From positions 1 to 11,347 of the forward strand of contig CAJZEE010000068.1 of the NCBI GenBank assembly GCA_915066865.1: a DNA stretch of 11,347 nucleotides, read 5' to 3'. How positions within the stretch are numbered: the first letter of the stretch is position 1; the number at the start of each line of letters is the position of its first letter. The notes below the pieces were generated by a model. The model saw only the letters and a program-made list of their open reading frames with translations, did not search any database and was not told the DNA's origin. A program made the translations under genes and the position numbers. Source of the stretch: an uncultured Veillonella sp. Lineage in GTDB: Bacteria; Bacillota; Negativicutes; Veillonellales; Veillonellaceae. Shown here one piece after another: positions 6,678-11,315 of the stretch.

Positions 6678-7025
6678 TCAACCAAATAACTCGTTAATAT
6701 CAATATCGGTATTTACTTCTGCTTTAGCTGGCTCAGGTGCTGGCGTAGGATCCTTAGGCGTATTATTCGCCTTTTCTTTCAACTCTGCAGCTCGTTTCTT
6801 TCCACTGGCCTGCTTATCATTAGCTGCAGCCTTTTTATCGGCTTCACTAACAATATCAATGGCCTTAATAATAGATTGTGATGCTTTAATAACCGCATTA
6901 TTGTAATCTAGGGCCTCTTGGAACTCATTAGCATCCTCAGGCGATAATTGCATCGCCCGTTCCAATGTTTTATTATCAGCCTTTAATATTTCCACAACTC
7001 GTGTGTAATTGCTCTTATTGTTCAT
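6678..7025 (-). CDS. Helical protein with Pro-rich linker and acidic C-terminal LF peptide, 115 aa
   Basis: The ATG at 7023-7025 has AAGGAG eight bases upstream; a reading from 7058 adds eleven residues without ribosome-site support. Residues 1-65 predict as two or three amphipathic helices, and 66-90 are rich in lysine and alanine. A proline/alanine linker (TPKDPTPAPEPAKA, 89-102) follows, and the chain ends NTDIDINELFG. This plan, a helical head, flexible linker and short terminal peptide, recalls proteins that present a docking tail, such as SSB, but there is no OB fold in the sequence. It precedes the PcfJ-like gene. Family unknown to me. Confidence 0.8.
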   Translation of the reverse strand: MNNKSNYTRVVEILKADNKTLERAMQLSPEDANEFQEALDYNNAVIKASQSIIKAIDIVSEADKKAAANDKQASGKKRAAELKEKANNTPKDPTPAPEPAKAEVNTDIDINELFG

Positions 7026-7050
7026 GTATATACTCCTTCTTAAACAACAA

Positions 7051-7584
7051 TTAACCAATCAATGTAATTAGTTCAGCCGCTAATTCTTTTGTTAAATTAT
7101 CAACTGTAATTTTATTGCCCGGCACTTTATGTTTGCCCATTAATGCCATATATGGTGTCAATCGATTTGCTTGGTCTGCTAATAACCATTCTTTTGCCTT
7201 ATCAATTAAGGCCTGTTTTTTTGCGGCTTTATCATCATCGGTTGCATCCTGAGCAGGTTCCTTAGCTTCTGTTTGTTTTTGCTCCACTACGGGATTTTCT
7301 TTAGGTCCTGCATCATTTGTTATTTTTTCAGCAGATTTAATGACGGTTACCTCTTCTGCAGTAGATTCCTTAACCTCCACAGGCTTGCCCGGAGTAGCGT
7401 CCTTTGGTCCTAATGTAGATACATCACAATGTGGTGTTACTACTTCTTTAGGGGAAGCACTAGCTGCTGGTGCAGCCTTTTTAGACTCAGCTTCTGTAAC
7501 AGATCCATTCATTAATTCGTTGTACTCGCTAATTTTTTTTGCTAAATCTTTTGGATTTTTGAATTCGATTGTAAATTGGTTCAT
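7051..7584 (-). CDS. Linker-rich protein of unknown function, 177 aa
   Basis: Three parts are visible. Residues 1-26 form a short strand-helix head (MNQFTIEFKNPKDLAKKISE). Residues 27-117 are low-complexity, rich in A, K, E, P, T and V, and probably disordered. Residues 118-177 form a compact helical domain (KKQALIDKAKEWLLADQANR, then a TPYMALMGKH segment, then NLTKELAAELITLIG). A strong AAGGAG site precedes the ATG and lies inside the end of the 82-aa gene. Together with the next gene it forms a pair of linker-bearing proteins ahead of the PcfJ/YqaJ/RecT set. No catalytic motif is visible and I do not recognise the family. Confidence 0.8.
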   Translation of the reverse strand: MNQFTIEFKNPKDLAKKISEYNELMNGSVTEAESKKAAPAASASPKEVVTPHCDVSTLGPKDATPGKPVEVKESTAEEVTVIKSAEKITNDAGPKENPVVEQKQTEAKEPAQDATDDDKAAKKQALIDKAKEWLLADQANRLTPYMALMGKHKVPGNKITVDNLTKELAAELITLIG

Positions 7585-7588
7585 GATA

Positions 7589-7837
7589 TTACTCCTTTTC
7601 TAAATATGCTTTAATAGCTTCCATTGTTTTAATAACGTTATCGATATGAACACGAATTTCAACCAATGGCGTCGAACATCTTTCATTTTTTAGATATTCA
7701 ATTCGATTAGTTAAATAGCTCATAGTCATCCAGCCATAAGGAGTTGGGAAATTTCCAACTTTTTCATAGCTCGCCTTGATAAACCACGGTTCTATTACAT
7801 TACCGTTTAATTTTAAAGTTAATTGTTCAAGTTCTAT
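7589..7837 (-). CDS. Protein of unknown function, 82 aa, apparent ATA start codon
   Basis: The frame is open for 82 codons from ATA at 7835-7837 to TAA at 7589-7591. A canonical AAGGAG lies seven bases before the ATA, whereas no ATG, GTG or TTG occurs in frame until codon 37. The encoded protein looks natural: ELEQLTLKLNGNVIEPWFIK, aromatic-rich middle (NFPTPYGWMTMSYLTNRIEY), and an amphipathic C-terminal helix ending AYLEKE. Its terminal GAAAAGGAG serves as ribosome site for the next gene, an arrangement typical of true operon members. ATA initiation is rare, so this may be a weakly translated gene, a start-codon mutant (ATG to ATA), or a sequencing error. Function unknown. Confidence 0.65.
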   Translation of the reverse strand: MELEQLTLKLNGNVIEPWFIKASYEKVGNFPTPYGWMTMSYLTNRIEYLKNERCSTPLVEIRVHIDNVIKTMEAIKAYLEKE

Positions 7838-7883
7838 TTTTTTGCTCCTTTAAAATTTTCTATGATATAATGTGATTAGGTTA

Positions 7884-8069
7884 TTATTTAACTAGGGTTG
7901 TGCTTGTTCCAGCAAGTGCAGCCCTTTTTCTTTCTTTTGCTCGCATTCGTAAATATGTAGAATGACAATTTTTACAAACACAAACGACCTTTCCAATTGC
8001 GGTATTAAATATGCTATAGGTTTCGTGATTAGTTAATTTATAACCGCAATGGTAACAACGCTTCACCAT
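7884..8069 (-). CDS. Small zinc-ribbon protein, 61 aa
   Basis: From the ATG at 8067-8069 the protein reads MVKRCYHCGYKLTNHETYSI and continues to a second cysteine pair. C5-x2-C8 and C32-x2-C35 would bind one zinc ion, giving a zinc ribbon. The tail (RMRAKERKRAALAG) is strongly basic and could contact nucleic acid. The start is supported by GGGGAGGCG about ten bases upstream; a reading from 8114 adds fifteen residues in sequence already used by the membrane-protein gene. The ATG overlaps that gene's end by 7 nt. Likely DNA/RNA-binding or structural; the specific role is unknown. Confidence 0.8.
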   Translation of the reverse strand: MVKRCYHCGYKLTNHETYSIFNTAIGKVVCVCKNCHSTYLRMRAKERKRAALAGTSTTLVK

Positions 8070-8179
8070 CGAATTAACGCCTCCCCAGTTACCCACCAAT
8101 ATGCAACGCCCCATACTAGCAACATAATCAACGTGCCAAAGATAAAGCCTTCAACTATGTCAGCAAGCTGAGGGGCCAT
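8063..8179 (-). CDS. Small single-pass membrane protein, 38 aa
   Basis: The ATG at 8177-8179 is preceded by GAGAGGAGGAATATA, an excellent ribosome site. After a short N-terminal helix (MAPQLADIVE), residues about 9-30 are hydrophobic and tryptophan-rich (GFIFGTLIMLLVWGVAYWWV) and can span the membrane once; a short tail follows. A longer reading of the same frame from 8293 has an arginine-rich extension that merely overlaps the 69-aa gene and lacks a ribosome site. It overlaps the genes on both sides by 20 and 7 nt. Function unknown. Confidence 0.75.
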   Translation of the reverse strand: MAPQLADIVEGFIFGTLIMLLVWGVAYWWVTGEALIRW

Positions 8180-8369
8180 TATATTCCTCCTCTCTAATCT
8201 GCGACGTCGATATTGTGTAATTCGGTAATGTCGCCATTTCAATGCTTCCGTTCTGTCCACCATTTGCATGATATTCTTCCCTCCATTCTTCAAATTCTTC
8301 TAATATTCCGGGCCGGCTAAAAAAATCAATCATATCTTCAACCAGCCACGGCCTTACATCCCAACTCAT
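8160..8369 (-). CDS. Small phage protein of unknown function, 69 aa
   Basis: It starts in an ATGA overlap with the preceding gene, and AGGTGG lies about nine bases upstream. The N-terminal half is acidic and aromatic (WLVEDMIDFF, then EEFEEWREEY, about 8-33), likely two amphipathic helices. The C-terminal half is polar and ends NGPSAC. There are no recognised motifs. Because another frame is also open here, codon-usage support would be useful, but the ATGA coupling makes this the better call. Confidence 0.65.
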   Translation of the reverse strand: MSWDVRPWLVEDMIDFFSRPGILEEFEEWREEYHANGGQNGSIEMATLPNYTISTSQIREEEYNGPSAC

Positions 8370-8560
8370 TCAAAATCACCACCTGCATTGGTTGGTTTTA
8401 CATCAATATTCGTAGCAGTAATAATGATTTGAACATCATTTTTTCCAAATGCTTTGAGCGTATCTCGGATATCACTCATTTGATCCAGCGTTCCAAGTGG
8501 TAAATCTCCAAGCATTGATAAAGCGTCTGACATATTCAAATATTTCTTTAAATTCGACAT
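8366..8560 (-). CDS. Small phage protein of unknown function, 64 aa
   Basis: The ATG at 8558-8560 follows AAGGAG at normal spacing, and that site lies immediately after the stop of the 26-aa peptide gene. The first 38 residues are likely two helices (SNLKKYLNMSDALSMLGDLP and DQMSDIRDTLKAFG). A beta-like segment, VQIIITATNIDVKP, and a short acidic tail follow. The stop overlaps the next start (ATGA). I do not recognise the family. Confidence 0.75.
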   Translation of the reverse strand: MSNLKKYLNMSDALSMLGDLPLGTLDQMSDIRDTLKAFGKNDVQIIITATNIDVKPTNAGGDFE

Positions 8561-8570
8561 TTAGTACTCC

Positions 8571-8651
8571 TTACATACCCAATAATGACAATATGCTAGC
8601 TACCAATGCTGCAAATAGTGCAATGTTCATGCCTAAATCGATTAATGACAT
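8571..8651 (-). CDS. 26-aa hydrophobic peptide, likely membrane-inserted
   Basis: The reading frame runs from ATG 8649-8651 to TAA 8571-8573. It begins MSLIDLGMNIALFAALVASI and ends LSLLGM, so nearly the whole chain is one hydrophobic helix with a single early aspartate and no positive charge. The ribosome site AGGAGGTGA, eight bases upstream, is among the best in the window, and the stop is followed directly by the ribosome site of the next gene. These points argue for real translation despite the length. It could be a small membrane regulator, a toxin-like peptide or a translational spacer; the sequence does not tell which. Confidence 0.65.
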   Translation of the reverse strand: MSLIDLGMNIALFAALVASILSLLGM

Positions 8652-8664
8652 AATGTTCACCTCC

Positions 8665-8973
8665 TTATAAATCAAGTTTGAATTTAATAGTGTATAGTCG
8701 ATGCAAGTATTCTTGATTGCGTTCAAGAGTTTCTTGTTTTGACCTCTTTGTAGGATAGCTATAATCGTAAACGCCTGCTTTAATATCTACGATTACCTTT
8801 TCTATCTTTGTGACGATTTTTTCAAAGTCGCTTTTGGGATAAGCCCAGTGAGTAATAACAATCATCCCTGTTCGTTTGTAATAATCCTCGATGTAATCCA
8901 TCGGTGGAAAATCACAATGTTTATATTGCATTTCTTTCATGGGTTTAAATCCCCAACCTGCTTTGTAATTCAT
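8665..8973 (-). CDS. Phage protein of unknown function, 102 aa
   Basis: The ATG at 8971-8973 has AAGGAG at good spacing. The chain is rich in lysine, tyrosine and aspartate. The N-terminus (MNYKAGWGFKPMKEMQYKHC) leads into a helix (MDYIEDYYKRTG), a short strand pair (MIVITHWAYP), and two long helices (DFEKIVTKIEKVIVDIKAGV and a C-terminal KQETLERNQEYLHRLYTIKF). There is no known motif. It is the first gene after cro in the leftward operon, and one copy of the immunity operator lies directly upstream at 8990-9006, so it may have an extra layer of control. Confidence 0.75.
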   Translation of the reverse strand: MNYKAGWGFKPMKEMQYKHCDFPPMDYIEDYYKRTGMIVITHWAYPKSDFEKIVTKIEKVIVDIKAGVYDYSYPTKRSKQETLERNQEYLHRLYTIKFKLDL

Positions 8974-8989
8974 AAATGGCTCCTTATAA

Positions 8990-9006
8990 CTTTACATTTA
9001 GCTAAC
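8990..9006. promoter_or_regulatory. Immunity operator copy O1, downstream of cro
   Basis: CTTTACATTTAGCTAAC, which matches the copy at 9336-9352 at 16 of 17 positions. It occupies the 35-bp gap between the cro-like gene and the 102-aa gene, away from the main switch. No convincing promoter is seen here, so bound repressor may act as a transcription roadblock. Confidence 0.6.
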
Positions 9007-9008
9007 TT

Positions 9009-9215
9009 TTAAATCAAAAAAATATCTTGCATATTCAAATGCGGATCATGCGCTTTAAATATAGTGAAGATTAAACTCATTTCTTTTTGATTAAATCCTC
9101 TCTTTCCAGTTTCTTTCTGAGAATAGGCCCCCTCTGAAATCCCTAACACCTTTACAATATCTTGTTGAGTGAGCCCAAATTGATTTCGTAACTCAATCAA
9201 CTTTGTCTGTTTCAC
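9009..9215 (-). CDS. cro: Cro-like XRE-family repressor, 68 aa
   Basis: This is the first gene of the leftward operon. Its position opposite the CI-like gene and its single HTH domain point to a Cro-type role, binding the shared operators and shutting off the lysogeny promoter. The helix-turn-helix is LTQQDIVKVLGISEGAYSQK (15-34), followed by ETGKRGF. The C-terminal part ends MQDIFLI. The start is GTG (9213-9215) with GAGGTGAT just upstream. A direct activator or antirepressor role cannot be excluded. An operator copy lies just beyond its stop codon. Confidence 0.85.
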   Translation of the reverse strand: MKQTKLIELRNQFGLTQQDIVKVLGISEGAYSQKETGKRGFNQKEMSLIFTIFKAHDPHLNMQDIFLI

Positions 9216-9235
9216 TTTATCACCTCATCTCTTTT

Positions 9236-9252
9236 ATTCACATTTGGTTAAC
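9236..9252. promoter_or_regulatory. Immunity operator copy O2
   Basis: ATTCACATTTGGTTAAC, 13 of 17 matches to O1. It lies just downstream of the predicted leftward transcription start (about 9258), in the cro leader, where a bound repressor would block elongation or early promoter escape. Confidence 0.55.
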
Positions 9253-9264
9253 TTCTATGAGTTG

Positions 9265-9293
9265 ATTATACTTCACATTTTGTAAAGTTGCAA
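9265..9293 (-). promoter_or_regulatory. Leftward early promoter (cro side)
   Basis: On the minus strand, -35 TTGCAA (9288-9293) and -10 TATAAT (9265-9270, a perfect consensus) are separated by exactly 17 bp. That spacer is the operator O3. Transcription should begin near 9258 and read the whole left arm. It fits sigma-70/sigma-A consensus and is the strongest promoter signal in the window. Confidence 0.8.
9271..9287. promoter_or_regulatory. Immunity operator copy O3, central, palindromic
   Basis: CTTCACATTTTGTAAAG, the most symmetric copy (CTTYACA-TTT-TGTAAAG). It fills the spacer of the leftward promoter and contains the -35 of the rightward promoter, so one bound dimer would affect both. 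Confidence 0.65.
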
Positions 9294-9300
9294 ATAAAAT
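9272..9300 (+). promoter_or_regulatory. Rightward promoter for the repressor operon
   Basis: -35 TTCACA (9272-9277) and -10 TAAAAT (9295-9300), each one mismatch from consensus, with a 17-bp spacer. The expected start is near 9307, giving a leader of about 70 bases that contains operators O4 and O5. Its elements interleave with those of the leftward promoter, so two polymerases cannot occupy both. Confidence 0.65.
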
Positions 9301-9309
9301 GTTTTTAAA

Positions 9310-9326
9310 CTTTACGTTTAGCTATT
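9310..9326. promoter_or_regulatory. Immunity operator copy O4
   Basis: CTTTACGTTTAGCTATT, 14 of 17 matches to O1. It sits at the start of the predicted repressor mRNA leader, suggesting negative autoregulation or Cro blockade. Confidence 0.55.
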
Positions 9327-9335
9327 TTACTTTTT

Positions 9336-9352
9336 CTTTACATTTTGCTAAC
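9336..9352. promoter_or_regulatory. Immunity operator copy O5
   Basis: CTTTACATTTTGCTAAC, 16 of 17 matches to O1, ending about 11 bases before the repressor's ribosome binding site (AGAGGTG). It lies downstream of the rightward start site and so would act as a block to repressor transcription. Confidence 0.6.
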
Positions 9353-9376
9353 ATCAAGACATAGAGGTGTAACAAA

Positions 9377-9763
9377 ATGAAAACTTTAGGAGCGAGAATA
9401 AAACAATTAAGGAAATTAAAACATTATACGGGGCTTGAATTAGCCAAAATGCTAAATGTTGCTGTTCCTACGATATCAATGTGGGAATCTGATAAACGGA
9501 GGCCGGGAGCGGATATGCTTCAACAGATAGCATCTATTTTTAATGTATCTATCGAATACCTTTTAACAGGTGAACACCCTACTACGGATGATGGATATTA
9601 TTATGATCCGGAAGTAGCAGAATTAGCGGAGGAAATAAAAAATGACCCCGATTTGCGGTTGTTATTAGACGCAAAGCGGAGCCTATCAAAAAGCGAGATG
9701 GAAAGTATTATAAATATCACGAAGTCGTTATTACAAAGGGAGCGGGGGGACGATTACGAGTGA
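9377..9763 (+). CDS. CI/ImmR-like XRE repressor, 128 aa
   Basis: The N-terminal domain is a clear XRE HTH: LGARIKQLRKLKHYTGLELA (4-23), recognition segment VAVPTISMWESDKRRPG (28-44), then IASIFNVSIEYLLTGE (51-66). The C-terminal half (about 78-120) is two acidic/basic helices and holds no LexA-type serine protease domain, so RecA-dependent self-cleavage is not expected. The length and the paired metallopeptidase gene match the ImmR/ImmA arrangement of ICEBs1 (ImmR is close to 127 aa), where ImmA inactivates the repressor. It would bind the five 17-bp operators and silence the leftward promoter. The ATG follows AGAGGTG. Confidence 0.9.
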   Translation: MKTLGARIKQLRKLKHYTGLELAKMLNVAVPTISMWESDKRRPGADMLQQIASIFNVSIEYLLTGEHPTTDDGYYYDPEVAELAEEIKNDPDLRLLLDAKRSLSKSEMESIINITKSLLQRERGDDYE

Positions 9764-9972
9764 TTATAGTTAAGCTAGTAAATTTACCGACTGGCTGCGG
9801 GGGATATGTTAGGAAAAACGAAGATGATACCTATACAGTAATACTAAATGCAAAATTATCGCATGCAGAAAATCAAAAAACTTATTTACATGAACTGAGC
9901 CATATTAATTTTGCAGATCATGATTCGCCGCATAAGGTCAATCATATAGAATCATTAAGACATCATCGTTAA
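9760..9972 (+). CDS. Minimal ImmA/IrrE-like metallopeptidase, 70 aa
   Basis: The GTG start overlaps the repressor stop by four bases (GTGA), so the two are co-translated. The sequence TYLHELSHINFADHDSPHKV has H44-E45-x-x-H48, the zinc metallopeptidase motif, and NHIE (61-64) offers E64 as a third ligand 16 residues on. This matches the ImmA/IrrE arrangement. ImmA proteins are normally two to three times longer; here the part before the motif is only about 43 residues, mostly beta-strand-like (YTVILNAKLS), and the chain ends soon after the glutamate (SLRHHR). By analogy it would cleave the CI-like repressor to induce the phage; that is inference. The next ribosome site follows the stop. Confidence 0.8.
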   Translation: MIIVKLVNLPTGCGGYVRKNEDDTYTVILNAKLSHAENQKTYLHELSHINFADHDSPHKVNHIESLRHHR

Positions 9973-9988
9973 TAAAGGGGAAATATTT

Positions 9989-10558
9989 ATGTATTGTTCA
10001 AATTGTGGTTCTAAACTAGATGATAATGTAAAATTTTGTTCTAATTGTGGGACACCTGTAACGGGTAATCCCCCACCTACTCCATTGCCGGATGTACAAC
10101 CAGCAAATGAGATACCATCTATGCCGGAGTATCCAAAAGAGGTTAACGGGGTAACATTCAATGCAGTACAGGTGGCGCTAGATACTAGATTATTCGAAAA
10201 GTCCGGATTTACCGCCACAATAGAAACAGCGGATGAGATTAAGAAAATTACAGGGGCGGGCATGTTAAAATCCTCAAATGCTGCCACCCAAATGTTTAAT
10301 GATCCATCATTAAAAAGCATTGTTATGGCATATCAAAGCGGCCAGCCCTTATCTATAAATATAAACGTTGATGACGGACAATTACGGTGCCCGAAATGCC
10401 ATTCAACACAAATCGAAATTGACAAGCAGGGATTTAGTGGTGGAAAAGCACTTGTTGGTGGTCTATTAACAGGTGGGGTTGGATTAATAGCAGGATTTCA
10501 CAATAAGAATAAACGAAAAGGCGTATGCTTAAAATGCGGGCACAAGTGGAGCATATAA
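9989..10558 (+). CDS. Double zinc-ribbon protein of the lysogeny operon, 189 aa
   Basis: The N-terminus is a zinc ribbon (MYCSNCGSKL, then KFCSNCGTPV; cysteines 3, 6, 17, 20). A proline-rich linker (25-50) follows, then a mixed central domain (52-128). The C-terminus carries a second cysteine set, C134-x2-C137 and C180-x2-C183, split by about 42 residues. That insert includes a glycine-rich hydrophobic stretch (GGKALVGGLLTGGVGLIAGF, 151-170) able to form a membrane-associated hairpin. I recall similar zinc-ribbon/Gly-rich tails in Firmicutes prophage proteins, but know no function. Position behind the repressor and ImmA-like genes suggests expression in the lysogen, so a role in immunity or superinfection exclusion is possible. 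AAGGGG precedes the ATG. Confidence 0.8.
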   Translation: MYCSNCGSKLDDNVKFCSNCGTPVTGNPPPTPLPDVQPANEIPSMPEYPKEVNGVTFNAVQVALDTRLFEKSGFTATIETADEIKKITGAGMLKSSNAATQMFNDPSLKSIVMAYQSGQPLSININVDDGQLRCPKCHSTQIEIDKQGFSGGKALVGGLLTGGVGLIAGFHNKNKRKGVCLKCGHKWSI

Positions 10559-10571
10559 AAGGGAGATTTAT

Positions 10572-11315
10572 ATGGATTTAAAGAGGCCAGAAAACAAGGT
10601 TACCTTAATTGATAAAATTAAAACTCTAGCAAATGATATACGTACTTTTTTGATTGTCTTAGTAAATCAAGATCACCATAAAGCGGCCCTAATGTACTAT
10701 TGGTTACGTAATTATTTACAATACATAAAACAAGAGGAGGCTTTCGACCCTAAGTATTTTCCAACATTTCAACCCGGTCATATTGTAAAAGTAGATTTTG
10801 GCTTTGGAATTGGTAATGAATTTGGTGGACTTCATTATGCAATAGTATTAAGTTCAAGCTCAAACAAGAGTGGTATGGTTACCGTTGTGCCTCTAAGATC
10901 ACTGAAACCACATAAAGAAAAACCAACTACATTATATAAGACAGACATTTATTTGGGATCTGAATTATTTACAGTTTTATTTTCCACAGCAGGGAAATTA
11001 CTAGATACATGTAGTGCAGAAGTAAGGCGATTAGAAAATATCGAAGTTGGAACATTATCCAAATCTCAATTACACACTCTCACTGAACAGATTGAAAGTG
11101 CACATAAAATGTTAATTAAACACGAAATAATTATGAAAGAAGTGGCACGATTAAATTCAGGTACAGTAGCTGTGGCTTCACAAGTTCGCACAGTTAGCAA
11201 AATACGAATTCAAAACCCTACATGTAAACAAGATGCCCTTTTTAATATGCGAGTGGAGAAGCATGTAACAGACAAAATTCGCCAAGCAATTAAGGAAATT
11301 CACGGTATAAAATAG
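10572..11315 (+). CDS. Long PemK/MazF-like protein with internal insert
   Basis: MazF/PemK toxins are about 110-aa mRNA interferases. Here an N-terminal helical region (1-64) precedes a typical first half: FQPGHIVKVDFGFGIGNEFG (66-85), GLHYAIVLSS (86-95) and VTVVPLRS (103-110). The family's second half (usually Q-x-R-T-x-x-K-x-R-L) appears only at SQVRTVSKIRIQNPT (203-217) with a closing helix to 247. The intervening roughly 90 residues look helical (LSKSQLHTLTEQIESAHKML and following). The usual catalytic arginine after GG is replaced by LHY, and the threonine after VPL by arginine. It may be a catalytically altered or non-toxic phage member. No antitoxin-like gene precedes it; the partner could be the zinc-ribbon protein or lie within the chain. 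AAGGGAG precedes the ATG. Confidence 0.75.
   Translation: MDLKRPENKVTLIDKIKTLANDIRTFLIVLVNQDHHKAALMYYWLRNYLQYIKQEEAFDPKYFPTFQPGHIVKVDFGFGIGNEFGGLHYAIVLSSSSNKSGMVTVVPLRSLKPHKEKPTTLYKTDIYLGSELFTVLFSTAGKLLDTCSAEVRRLENIEVGTLSKSQLHTLTEQIESAHKMLIKHEIIMKEVARLNSGTVAVASQVRTVSKIRIQNPTCKQDALFNMRVEKHVTDKIRQAIKEIHGIK

Noticed and set aside
7742..7764. Hairpin AGTTGG...CCAACT followed by T5 on the plus strand, like an intrinsic terminator
   Set aside because: It lies inside the 82-aa coding region, the stem is only six pairs, and no plus-strand gene precedes it.
8180..8293. Arginine-rich N-terminal extension of the 38-aa membrane protein
   Set aside because: No ribosome site near 8293, while a strong one precedes ATG 8177-8179; the extension is the alternate frame of the 69-aa gene.
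8982..9018. Promoter TTGATT-17-TAAAGT around operator O1
   Set aside because: The predicted start would fall on the ribosome site of the 102-aa gene, leaving no usable leader.
9955..10320. Minus-strand open frame of 121 codons
   Set aside because: It is opposite the clear zinc-ribbon gene and has no ribosome site or motif.
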